Positions 1-5,960 of a stretch of DNA of 6,361 nucleotides are shown here, piece after piece; the first letter of the stretch is position 1; each line of letters opens with the position of its first letter. Below the pieces are notes generated by a model that saw only the letters and a program-made list of their open reading frames with translations, was not told the origin of the DNA and searched no databases. Position numbers and translations under genes: made by a program. Origin of the DNA: Betaproteobacteria bacterium (GTDB lineage Bacteria > Pseudomonadota > Gammaproteobacteria > Burkholderiales > Nitrosomonadaceae). The stretch is from positions 1 to 6,361 of the forward strand of contig JAHZIU010000191.1 of the NCBI GenBank assembly GCA_022601315.1, written 5' to 3'.

Positions 1-1224
1 ACTCCCGAAGAACTTGCTAATCAGAATGTTAACACATTAGTCAGCGATCTCTGGCAACGTGACACTGTCGAACTAAACGATTCAATATCAATACGCTTTT
101 ATCCAACTAACGATATTATTTTTGATCGCGGTGAACCATTACCTGAACATCCCAATGGCATTATTCTCGAGTTACTTGAGTTACCCGACTCGACCAACTG
201 CAATAAACAATTACCGCTTCAAACTCAAATCAGGCCGGATTTGACACAAATTAATCAAACAGGCAATTTGTTATTAACTGAAACTTATTTTTCTATTGGC
301 GGTGGCTTTATAACAACTTTATCAGAAATCGGCCAATTGGTTGCACCATTACAAATGGATGCATCAAATTCTTGCGGATACCCGTTTGACTGTGCTGATC
401 AGATGATGAAAATGTCGGCTGATAGCGGTCTGTCAATTGCGGCAATGAAACGCAGTAATGAACTGGAACGTATCAGTGAGACAGAACTGAATGATGGATT
501 GGATGCAACTTGGCACGCTATGCATGCCTGCATTGAAAATGGCTTGGTTGCGGAAGGTCACTTACCGGGTGGTCTCAATATCAAACGGCGTGCCAAAACG
601 CTTTATCAACAACTCCAGGCAAACCCACAAAAAGCAAATCTCAATGATTGGCTGTGTGCTTATGCCATGGCTGTTAATGAAGAAAATGCCGCCGGCCATA
701 TGGTGGTCACAGCACCGACAAATGGTGCTGCCGGTGTCATACCGGCAGTCATTTTTTATGCGATTAAACATGAAAATGCCACACTAGAACAAGTACGTGA
801 TTTTTTACTGGTTGCTGGCGCGATTGGCGGTTTGATTAAACATAACAGCTCTATTTCCGGCGCAGAAGTGGGTTGTCAGGGAGAAGTGGGTTCCGCCTCA
901 GCAATGGCAGCAGCAGGATTATGTGCCATTCAAGGCGGCTCAACCGAACAAATAGAAAATGCGGCAGAAATTGCTTTGGAACATCACCTAGGTATGACCT
1001 GTGACCCAGTCGGCAGTCTGGTACAAGTCCCCTGTATTGAACGCAACGGTTTTGGTGCGATTAAAGCTTACACCGCTGCGTCATTAGCGATTCGCGGTGA
1101 TGGGCAACATTTTATGTCGCTGGATAATTGTATTGCCGCTATGAAACAAACCGGATTGGAAATGTCCGTTAAATATAAAGAGACATCATTGGGCGGCTTG
1201 GCAGTCAGTATTACGGAATGTTGA
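1..1224 (+). CDS. sdaA: L-serine dehydratase (L-serine ammonia-lyase), iron-sulfur, single-chain type; 5' end missing
   Basis: The enzyme deaminates L-serine to pyruvate and ammonia in the cytoplasm using a [4Fe-4S] cluster, not PLP. The frame is open from base 1 to the TGA at 1222-1224, giving 407 visible residues, so the true start lies before the window. A TTG at 241 is internal: family sequence is readable upstream of it, including HPNG at visible residues 50-53. Other family motifs are SIGGGFI (98-104), the NEENAAGH stretch (226-233) and APTNGAAG (238-245). The three cluster cysteines are C292 (EVGCQGE), C334 (MTCDPVG) and C345 (QVPCIER). Their spacings of 42 and 11 match the Legionella pneumophila enzyme (C343, C385, C396, as I recall it). 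The protein ends in Cys (C407), which corresponds to the C-terminal tail cysteine of that enzyme. By that comparison about 51 N-terminal residues are missing. It converges on the DUF3422 gene with a one-base gap. Confidence 0.96.
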   Translation, partial: TPEELANQNVNTLVSDLWQRDTVELNDSISIRFYPTNDIIFDRGEPLPEHPNGIILELLELPDSTNCNKQLPLQTQIRPDLTQINQTGNLLLTETYFSIGGGFITTLSEIGQLVAPLQMDASNSCGYPFDCADQMMKMSADSGLSIAAMKRSNELERISETELNDGLDATWHAMHACIENGLVAEGHLPGGLNIKRRAKTLYQQLQANPQKANLNDWLCAYAMAVNEENAAGHMVVTAPTNGAAGVIPAVIFYAIKHENATLEQVRDFLLVAGAIGGLIKHNSSISGAEVGCQGEVGSASAMAAAGLCAIQGGSTEQIENAAEIALEHHLGMTCDPVGSLVQVPCIERNGFGAIKAYTAASLAIRGDGQHFMSLDNCIAAMKQTGLEMSVKYKETSLGGLAVSITEC

Positions 1225-1225
1225 A

Positions 1226-2575
1226 TTACTTGTGTTGTTGTGTTTTGCCGACCAAACGGCGCAAGCCCCGTACGACAAAAAATACACCGAGTACAACAAC
1301 TGGTATTGCCAAGCCAGTTATCAGATCCACATTAACATCCATCCCGGCCGCTTTGCCCGCTTTGAGTCCATAGCCCACAATACCTAACAGGTAATAACTC
1401 AGTACCACGACTGACAATCCCTCAACAGTCTCTTGCAAACGCAGTTGCATATGCGCGCGTCTATCCATTGACTTTAATAAATCACGGATTTGCGCCTCCA
1501 TTGAAACATCGACGCGCGTGCGTAATAGTGCAGATGCGCGGGCAACACGTAAAGAAAGCGTTTCCAACTTGGAATGAACCAGTTCACAAGTGCCCATGGC
1601 CGATGACAAATGTTGCTCAATAAATTCCTGCAACATTTGCAGACCTTCGATACGTTCCTCACGCAGCTCAGCGATACGCTGTTTTACAATGTCGTAATAT
1701 ACCCGGGATGAATTTAATCGGTGACTGGTTTGTGCAGAGATCTGTTCTATTTCCGAAGCCAGTTTGGTCAGGCCTTCTAATAATTGCTGTTCATCCTCAA
1801 TGCTAATCTGATTCTCATTACTGGCAGTGAGTGCCGCTAAACGCTGATCAAAATGGGCAAGTTGAGGAATCATCTGACGTATCATTGGCACCGGCAGCAT
1901 GGCTAATAAACGATATGTTTCAATTTCCAACAACCGCTGCACCAAACGTCCGGCCTGGCGGTTACGCAGCGTTTCGTCATGAATCAAAATACGTCCAAAA
2001 CCATCAGCATGGATTTGGTTGTCGCTCCACACACTGGCGCTACCGGCTGCAACCTTTGAACCTATAATGGTGTCGGTAATAAACAAACTGGCTAGTTCGG
2101 TTAAGCTACGCTTGGCGTTTGACCTGTCATCCAGTGTAATATGTGTCGCCGATAATAACTCACCCGGTAAACTGGCTAACCATTCATCAGGAACAAGACT
2201 AATCACGGTTTGTGCGAAAGGTACATCGAATGGTCCGTTCCGATAAACCATGTAGATGGAATACTCTGTGTGTCGTTCCCATCTGAGATTAAACACACCC
2301 AAATCAACACTAAAGATATTGGTATGATTATGTGGCGGTGTAACGCCATAAAGATCACATAATTTTGTAATCAATTGGCGTTCCTGATCGACATATTGAC
2401 GATCTGACAGCAATACCAAGTGTGAAACCTGGGCCGGGGCGGTAAGCATTTCAAAAACATCCGCGTTCAGCTCAATGTTCAGCGCCTGCCTGTCTTGATA
2501 CTCAGGAATGCCCAATAACGCATTTGTTTGCGGCGTCTCTATTTCAGGCTGTGATAACCGATTTAAGGTGTTCAT
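1226..2575 (-). CDS. DUF3422 family membrane-anchored protein
   Basis: This 449-residue protein belongs to the DUF3422 family (COG4949, predicted membrane-anchored), whose function is unknown. Recognisable family blocks are the APAQVSHLVLLS region (about 46-57), the WERHTEYSIY block (about 99-108), a GFGRILIHDETL block, a GRLVQRLLEIETYRLLAMLP block in the middle, and a long charged helical region likely to form coiled coil before the end. Two hydrophobic segments near the C terminus (about 386-404 and 418-435) fit a membrane hairpin, leaving the bulk soluble, probably in the cytoplasm. The EVHARP-type signature expected near the N terminus is replaced by ELNADV at 35-40. The ATG at 2575-2573 gives a normal family length, but I see no good Shine-Dalgarno in front of it. 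The gene lies 82 bp downstream of the DUF2182 gene on the same strand and may be the last member of that transcript. Its stop is one base from the sdaA stop. Confidence 0.88.
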   Translation of the reverse strand: MNTLNRLSQPEIETPQTNALLGIPEYQDRQALNIELNADVFEMLTAPAQVSHLVLLSDRQYVDQERQLITKLCDLYGVTPPHNHTNIFSVDLGVFNLRWERHTEYSIYMVYRNGPFDVPFAQTVISLVPDEWLASLPGELLSATHITLDDRSNAKRSLTELASLFITDTIIGSKVAAGSASVWSDNQIHADGFGRILIHDETLRNRQAGRLVQRLLEIETYRLLAMLPVPMIRQMIPQLAHFDQRLAALTASNENQISIEDEQQLLEGLTKLASEIEQISAQTSHRLNSSRVYYDIVKQRIAELREERIEGLQMLQEFIEQHLSSAMGTCELVHSKLETLSLRVARASALLRTRVDVSMEAQIRDLLKSMDRRAHMQLRLQETVEGLSVVVLSYYLLGIVGYGLKAGKAAGMDVNVDLITGLAIPVVVLGVFFVVRGLRRLVGKTQQHK

Positions 2576-2657
2576 AATCAGGAACTATAAAAGCATTTAA
2601 GGATTAATAGGCCACCATACACAATAATTATTACAAATGATCAAAACTATGAAAATT

Positions 2658-3410
2658 TCAGCTAATCTGTAACAACCAAATGCCCCAGCCGATAAACAAA
2701 ATACCCATTGTTCTGGAAAAGTAATGAACGCTCATCGGTGCTGTTTTTTCAATTAAAACCAGCAAGGTGATTAGCACCATACCCATCAAGTTCATTACAC
2801 CAACAGCAAACATAATCATCATTTGCGCCCAGCAACAGCCTAAACACATGCCACCATGTTGCAAGCCCATTTTAAATGCGCCGTTTGGCCCATCATGCCA
2901 TGCAGTTAACAAAAACCCCATAGGTGAACGGCAATTTTGCAGGAACGTATTTTTTAACGGTGTAAATTGATAAATACCAGCCATTAGAAATATCACTGCG
3001 GCCATTACTTCACTTTGATTGTCCATCATCGGTGACAAAAAACGCAAACCATGCATTTGCCATTGCAAAACCGTCAATACAATACTAAATCCAAACCATA
3101 CAATCAGATAGGCTATTGAAAACAGAAGAATGTGAGGATGAATGGTTTGATAGCGTTGCTGGCAGATTCTTGCATAAACTTGAATCATCGGTATGGCTGA
3201 TGGCAACATCATGGCCGCCATCATTACTGCCCACATGATATATACTAATGTAAAATCCAACCAGTTCCAAGCAGCACTATCAGAAGGTGGCATCCACATT
3301 TCCGACATTGGCAACGTTGTCATTTGCCAATTTTGATAGAACAGATAACCCCAAGCCAATGCAATAATGGACAGCAGTAATATCCAGATCGTTGTTTGAT
3401 TCTTGGACAT
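2658..3410 (-). CDS. DUF2182 family integral membrane protein, predicted metal-binding
   Basis: This 250-residue polytopic membrane protein matches DUF2182 (COG5486, annotated as a predicted metal-binding integral membrane protein; function unproven). Hydrophobic segments lie at about 8-25, 53-75, 94-115, 134-150, 195-220 and 234-248. Family motifs are MWAVMMAAMMLPSA (59-72), YQFTPLK (147-153), NCRSP (159-163), HGGMCLGCCW (185-194), GVMNLMGM (204-211) and IEK (220-222). The clustered Cys, His and Met residues are the basis for proposing metal binding. Where many relatives have a CLxxCR pair, this protein has FLQNCR (156-161), so one cysteine is missing. I chose the ATG at 3410-3408; an in-frame TTG two codons upstream (3416) is possible but weaker. 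Neither start has a clear Shine-Dalgarno. It follows the DUF1326 gene by 75 bp; these two families often occur side by side. Confidence 0.9.
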   Translation of the reverse strand: MSKNQTTIWILLLSIIALAWGYLFYQNWQMTTLPMSEMWMPPSDSAAWNWLDFTLVYIMWAVMMAAMMLPSAIPMIQVYARICQQRYQTIHPHILLFSIAYLIVWFGFSIVLTVLQWQMHGLRFLSPMMDNQSEVMAAVIFLMAGIYQFTPLKNTFLQNCRSPMGFLLTAWHDGPNGAFKMGLQHGGMCLGCCWAQMMIMFAVGVMNLMGMVLITLLVLIEKTAPMSVHYFSRTMGILFIGWGIWLLQIS

Positions 3411-3485
3411 TAGCAATGAAAGGAAAAGTCTTTGTTCTCAGGAAATACGTGCAAATATGTTAATTTTGGCTGCCCCAAAGTTACC

Positions 3486-4094
3486 TCAAGGACGATAATT
3501 AAATAATGAATAATAGCTATTACGTTCAGTAAACTTCCAGGCATTGGCATAATCCTGATATTCATAATTAATTGATTTTGCCACGACTGTTGGATGACTG
3601 GCTACTACACATAATGGCGGGTTATCAATCGTCGTATCACCACCTTTAATGCCCTGAATACTTTCCACTTCTGCTTGCGCAATATCAGGGATAAATAACC
3701 GACGTTTATTGCCCTCTTTCTGATAATCAATCTTAACTTTTTTGATACCCCAAACTTCGGTCACAAAACTCATTAGAATTGCCGGGTGTCCACCTAGTTT
3801 CCCGGCAAAGATTTGTGTAATCGCATCAAACTGTTTGTCACTGGCACGTTCATCCACATATAAAGCTGCTTGCCAATTTCCATCTTTCATATGGCCTGGT
3901 GAGAAGCAAGCTAATGCAACATTCAGATCGTCAAGCTTTTCATCTTTCAAATGACCAGATTCAATATGCCACGCAACTAATAGCTTACAGTTGCCCTCAG
4001 ATGGCGGTTGTAACCAAACACAAGGACAAGCAGTTTCACAATTACAGGCTTCAAAATAACTGCCGTGTAAATCCCAATCGATTGTTGTTTCCAT
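3486..4094 (-). CDS. DUF1326 domain protein with CxCx3CxC motif
   Basis: This 202-residue protein has no membrane segment or signal peptide that I can see, so it is probably cytoplasmic. It matches DUF1326, a family of unknown function. The signature YFEACNCETACPC lies at residues 13-25 with cysteines C17, C19, C23 and C25, followed by C36 in EGNCKLLVAW. Further family blocks are SPGHMKDGNW (65-74), a DERAS-x2-Q segment, IFAGKLGGHP, and the C-terminal segment ending in YSLFNYRP. The closely spaced cysteines could bind a metal or act in thiol chemistry; that is inference. The ATG at 4094 is preceded by AGGA with a 7-nt spacer, a good ribosome binding site, and starts 17 bp after the SDR stop. 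The DUF2182 partner comes next on the same strand, consistent with a soluble plus membrane pair working together. Confidence 0.92.
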   Translation of the reverse strand: METTIDWDLHGSYFEACNCETACPCVWLQPPSEGNCKLLVAWHIESGHLKDEKLDDLNVALACFSPGHMKDGNWQAALYVDERASDKQFDAITQIFAGKLGGHPAILMSFVTEVWGIKKVKIDYQKEGNKRRLFIPDIAQAEVESIQGIKGGDTTIDNPPLCVVASHPTVVAKSINYEYQDYANAWKFTERNSYYSLFNYRP

Positions 4095-4100
4095 AAGTTA

Positions 4101-4105
4101 TTCCT
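4101..4105 (-). promoter_or_regulatory. Ribosome binding site of the DUF1326 gene
   Basis: The minus strand reads AGGAATAACTT directly before the ATG at 4094, placing AGGA 7 nt from the start. It sits in the 17-bp gap after the SDR stop codon and supports this start. The layout closely resembles that of the DUF938 gene (AGGAATATAAA then ATG). Confidence 0.7.
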
Positions 4106-4111
4106 AATATC

Positions 4112-4855
4112 TTAGAACGGCTCTTTAAATGGCCGTAAATCCAGCTCATGCGTCCACGCACTTCGTGGTTGCTGATGAATGGCCCAATAAGTTTGTGCAA
4201 TCGCTTCCAAGTGCAACAAGCCATCCTGCCCCTTAGCGTTAACAATGTCTGAAAATTGATTGTGTGAGCGGTCACCATCAATGGCACCATCTATCACCGT
4301 ATGTACCACATGGATACCTTGTGGTGAGAATTCACGTGCTAATCCCTGCGCCAATGCCCGCAACCCTGTCTTTGTCATCGCAAATGCTGTAAACGGCGGT
4401 TTGGCTCTTAACGATCCAGTTGCGCCAGTAAAAAAAACTGTACCTTGTTGCTGCGCCTGCATAATCGCAATTAATTCTTGAGCAAACAAAAACGCTCCCA
4501 AGCAATTCTGCCGCCACAAAGTGGTAAGTGTTTCCACACTAGTTTCGAGAAATGGTGCTGGAATATTGCTGTCCACATTGTACGCCGCAACCTGAATGAT
4601 ATCGCTGCGTGCTCGAATGACATGAAACAGTTGATTAACATCCTGTTCAACCGTTATGTCCGCCACTATAGGTGTAGCACGTCCATCCGAACTTTGAATA
4701 AGCTGCTCGATATGCTGTAATTTTTCTGTACTACGACCCACAATAAAAACATGCAAGCCTTGTTTGGCAAAACACATGGCTAGTGCGGCACCCAAACCGC
4801 GCTCAGGGCCGACACCAACCACAATCGCTGAACCTGTCTGTGTAGCTTGCTGCAT
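4112..4855 (-). CDS. Atypical short-chain dehydrogenase/reductase (SDR) family protein
   Basis: This 247-residue protein has the length and order of a classical Rossmann-fold SDR. The nucleotide-binding glycine motif GVGPERGLG lies at 14-22, with R41 after the second strand, which favours NADP(H), and D66 in VADIT. The usual NNAG is replaced by AAYNVD (90-95). The structural Asn of the tetrad is N117 (QNCLGAF), and the catalytic Lys is K162 in the FAMTK block (158-162). The residue that should be the catalytic Tyr is F158, and the usual Ser position reads Ala (A145 in TGATG). I know a subgroup of bacterial SDRs with FAxFAxxK and GIHVxHxxIDGAID segments (here GIHVVHTVIDGAIDGD), so this looks like a family trait and not local damage. 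The substrate is unknown, and standard hydride-transfer chemistry is doubtful. The ATG at 4855 begins 2 bp after the DUF938 stop, so translation may be coupled; the sequence before it has only a weak Shine-Dalgarno. Confidence 0.9.
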   Translation of the reverse strand: MQQATQTGSAIVVGVGPERGLGAALAMCFAKQGLHVFIVGRSTEKLQHIEQLIQSSDGRATPIVADITVEQDVNQLFHVIRARSDIIQVAAYNVDSNIPAPFLETSVETLTTLWRQNCLGAFLFAQELIAIMQAQQQGTVFFTGATGSLRAKPPFTAFAMTKTGLRALAQGLAREFSPQGIHVVHTVIDGAIDGDRSHNQFSDIVNAKGQDGLLHLEAIAQTYWAIHQQPRSAWTHELDLRPFKEPF

Positions 4856-4857
4856 CT

Positions 4858-5511
4858 TTAAATTTTTCCGAATATCAACGAAAAATTATTGCTTGGCATA
4901 TCAATACATTCTTTTAGTGCTAATCCATGATTAGCAGCTGCTTTTTTCAAGTCCGCAACATCCTTCAGACCCCATTCCGCTACGCCGACAGAACTTAAGG
5001 TTTCATGGAATACCTTGTTGGAATCAGTAGAAAATTGGCCTTCAATCTGGAAAGGCCCATAAATCAATAAAAAGCCATCATCTTTCAGTAAATGTGCGGC
5101 ACATTTCATCATGCCATCGGCAATGGAAATTGGCGCCACCTGAAAAATATTAATACAGAAAATTACCGCAAATGATTTTTCAGGTCCCGGATTAAACCAT
5201 GTTTGTGGATTGGTTAAATCAAGATGCACTGGATCGGCAATATTATTATTACCCAGATCGCTCGATAATTTCTTAATGTTGTCAAAAACCTCAACATCCT
5301 TATCGCTCGGATGAAAATGCAAGTGTTCAAAATGCGGCGCAAAATAATTTATATGCATACCACTGCCACTAGCCATTTCGAGTATCCGTTCAGAGTCTTT
5401 TGGTAGTTTGTCTTTCAACACACCCAGAATCGGTTCACGGTTGCGACCGCCAGCCCACGCGACATATTCGCTCATTGGGTGCGGATCTAATGGTGGAATT
5501 TCTTCATTCAT
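4858..5511 (-). CDS. DUF938 family class I SAM-dependent methyltransferase-like protein
   Basis: This 217-residue protein belongs to DUF938 (relatives include the eukaryotic METTL26 proteins), a family with a SAM-methyltransferase fold and no firmly known substrate. Visible blocks are GGRNREPIL (21-29), the SAM-binding loop LEMASGSGMHINYFA (44-58), HPSDKD (67-72), DPVHLDL (93-99), the motif IV region FCINIFQVAP (118-127), IYGPF (150-154), TDSN (162-165) and the C-terminal MPSNNFSLIFGK (205-216). The ERNR and NMIHISPW motifs as I remember them from relatives are altered here to GRNR and NIFQVAPI. The ATG at 5511 has a good ribosome binding site (AAGGA, 7-nt spacer). It is the first gene of a minus-strand cluster whose next gene, the SDR, begins 2 bp after its stop. 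Confidence 0.9.
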   Translation of the reverse strand: MNEEIPPLDPHPMSEYVAWAGGRNREPILGVLKDKLPKDSERILEMASGSGMHINYFAPHFEHLHFHPSDKDVEVFDNIKKLSSDLGNNNIADPVHLDLTNPQTWFNPGPEKSFAVIFCINIFQVAPISIADGMMKCAAHLLKDDGFLLIYGPFQIEGQFSTDSNKVFHETLSSVGVAEWGLKDVADLKKAAANHGLALKECIDMPSNNFSLIFGKI

Positions 5512-5518
5512 TTTATAT

Positions 5519-5523
5519 TCCTT
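5519..5523 (-). promoter_or_regulatory. Ribosome binding site of the DUF938 gene
   Basis: The minus strand reads AAGGA, then ATATAAA, then the ATG at 5511. The 7-nt spacing is ideal and fixes this start as the first codon of the cluster. Confidence 0.75.
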
Positions 5524-5570
5524 TTCTATTTTTATGTGTTAATCAATCTACTTCCCTCATGCTATTCACT

Positions 5571-5618
5571 AATATACGAATGTTTTTCGAGTTTATAGTC
5601 AATTTAATGCTTCTTCAA
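5571..5618 (-). promoter_or_regulatory. Candidate promoter region for the DUF938-SDR-DUF1326-DUF2182 cluster
   Basis: Two imperfect sigma-70-like pairs overlap here on the minus strand. One is TTGACT (5602-5597) with TATATT (5576-5571), whose 20-bp spacer is too long. The other is TTGAAG (5618-5613) with TATAAA (5597-5592), whose 15-bp spacer is too short. The area is AT-rich and lies 60 to 100 bp upstream of the first gene, where a promoter is expected. The exact site cannot be fixed from sequence alone. Confidence 0.25.
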
Positions 5619-5737
5619 CTTGATTCACAATAATTTTCATATTCTTAAAAAATGGCAATGTCTAACTGTTTTATACAATCAACAAACCTTGAGATGAATG
5701 ATAAAAAGAACTTTTACTTGGTAACAGTATATTTGGT

Positions 5738-5751
5738 CATCAAAATTGATG
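5738..5751. repeat. Short inverted repeat, 6-bp stem with AA loop
   Basis: CATCAA (5738-5743) and TTGATG (5746-5751) are perfect inverted arms around AA. As a DNA palindrome it could be an operator half-site pair; as RNA the 2-nt loop is too tight to fold fully. GGT (5735-5737) and ACC (5759-5761) flank it and could add a partial outer stem. There is no T tract, so a terminator is unlikely. Confidence 0.4.
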
Positions 5752-5820
5752 GTGACTGACCGACTTCCATTGAAAAGTTGTTTGCAAGACCTTTAAAAAT
5801 ACATGAAGTGTGGTGACAAT

Positions 5821-5866
5821 AGAAAAAAGGTAACCAAGTTTTATTGTATTGTGAAAGGACTTGGCT
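5821..5866 (-). terminator. Candidate rho-independent terminator downstream of the AgcS-type symporter
   Basis: On the minus strand CCAAGT (5864-5859) pairs with ACTTGG (5839-5834), extendable to 8 pairs with one G-U. The loop is 19 nt, and TTACC then a run of six T (5828-5823) follows. The location about 100 bp after the symporter stop and the orientation fit a terminator. The stem is short and the loop large, so this is tentative. Confidence 0.35.
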
Positions 5867-5877
5867 TCCTTATTTGT

Positions 5878-5895
5878 GTATCAAGTTTTTGATAC
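5878..5895. repeat. Inverted repeat, 7-bp stem with 4-nt loop
   Basis: GTATCAA (5878-5884) and TTGATAC (5889-5895) are perfect arms around GTTT. The hairpin lies about 65 bp after the symporter stop. It lacks a clear T run on the minus strand; it could be a 3'-end stabilising stem in the symporter mRNA or a DNA-binding palindrome. Confidence 0.45.
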
Positions 5896-5960
5896 TTATT
5901 ACATCAGCCCTGCTGAACCAAACCATATCGCTTAGAAGCTAACATGAAAGAAGGTTTTCA

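Larger units (their letters stand above)
5512..5960. other. AT-rich intergenic region between the AgcS-type symporter and the DUF938 cluster
   Basis: About 450 bp with no convincing gene on either strand. It must hold the 3' end of the symporter transcript and the promoter of the DUF938 cluster. It contains several short inverted repeats: a 14-bp hairpin at 5738-5751, a possible terminator at 5821-5866 and a 7-bp-stem hairpin at 5878-5895. The longest suggestive frame is a 21-codon plus-strand ORF (5694-5759) with an open stretch after its stop; I do not call it a gene. No tRNA, transposase fragment or known riboswitch was recognised. Confidence 0.6.

Noticed and set aside
241..1224. TTG at 241 as the start of the serine dehydratase
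   Set aside because: The frame is open to base 1 and the upstream translation contains conserved family sequence (for example HPNG at codons 50-53), so the gene begins before the window.
1831..2246. Plus-strand open frames opposite the DUF3422 gene
   Set aside because: They lie wholly antisense to a gene with clear family motifs, have no ribosome binding sites and show no recognisable protein sequence.
3408..3416. TTG at 3416 as the start of the DUF2182 protein
   Set aside because: An ATG lies two codons downstream, and neither has a clear Shine-Dalgarno; ATG is the simpler choice. The difference is only two residues.
3465..3479. Hairpin between DUF1326 and DUF2182 as a terminator (TTTGG/CCAAA arms)
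   Set aside because: The stem is 5 bp with no T run after it on the minus strand, and it lies inside a likely co-transcribed pair.
4051..4720. Alternative frames on both strands within the SDR gene
   Set aside because: The SDR frame carries a complete set of fold motifs, so the overlapping frames are shadows.
5400..5633. Plus-strand open frame of 77 codons across the DUF938 start and the intergenic region
   Set aside because: Half of it is antisense to DUF938, there is no recognisable family and no ribosome binding site, and the rest is low-complexity AT-rich sequence.
5904..5943. Minus-strand fragment reading MLASKRYGLVQQG as a transposase or other gene remnant
   Set aside because: It is only 13 codons, and no family can be recognised with confidence.
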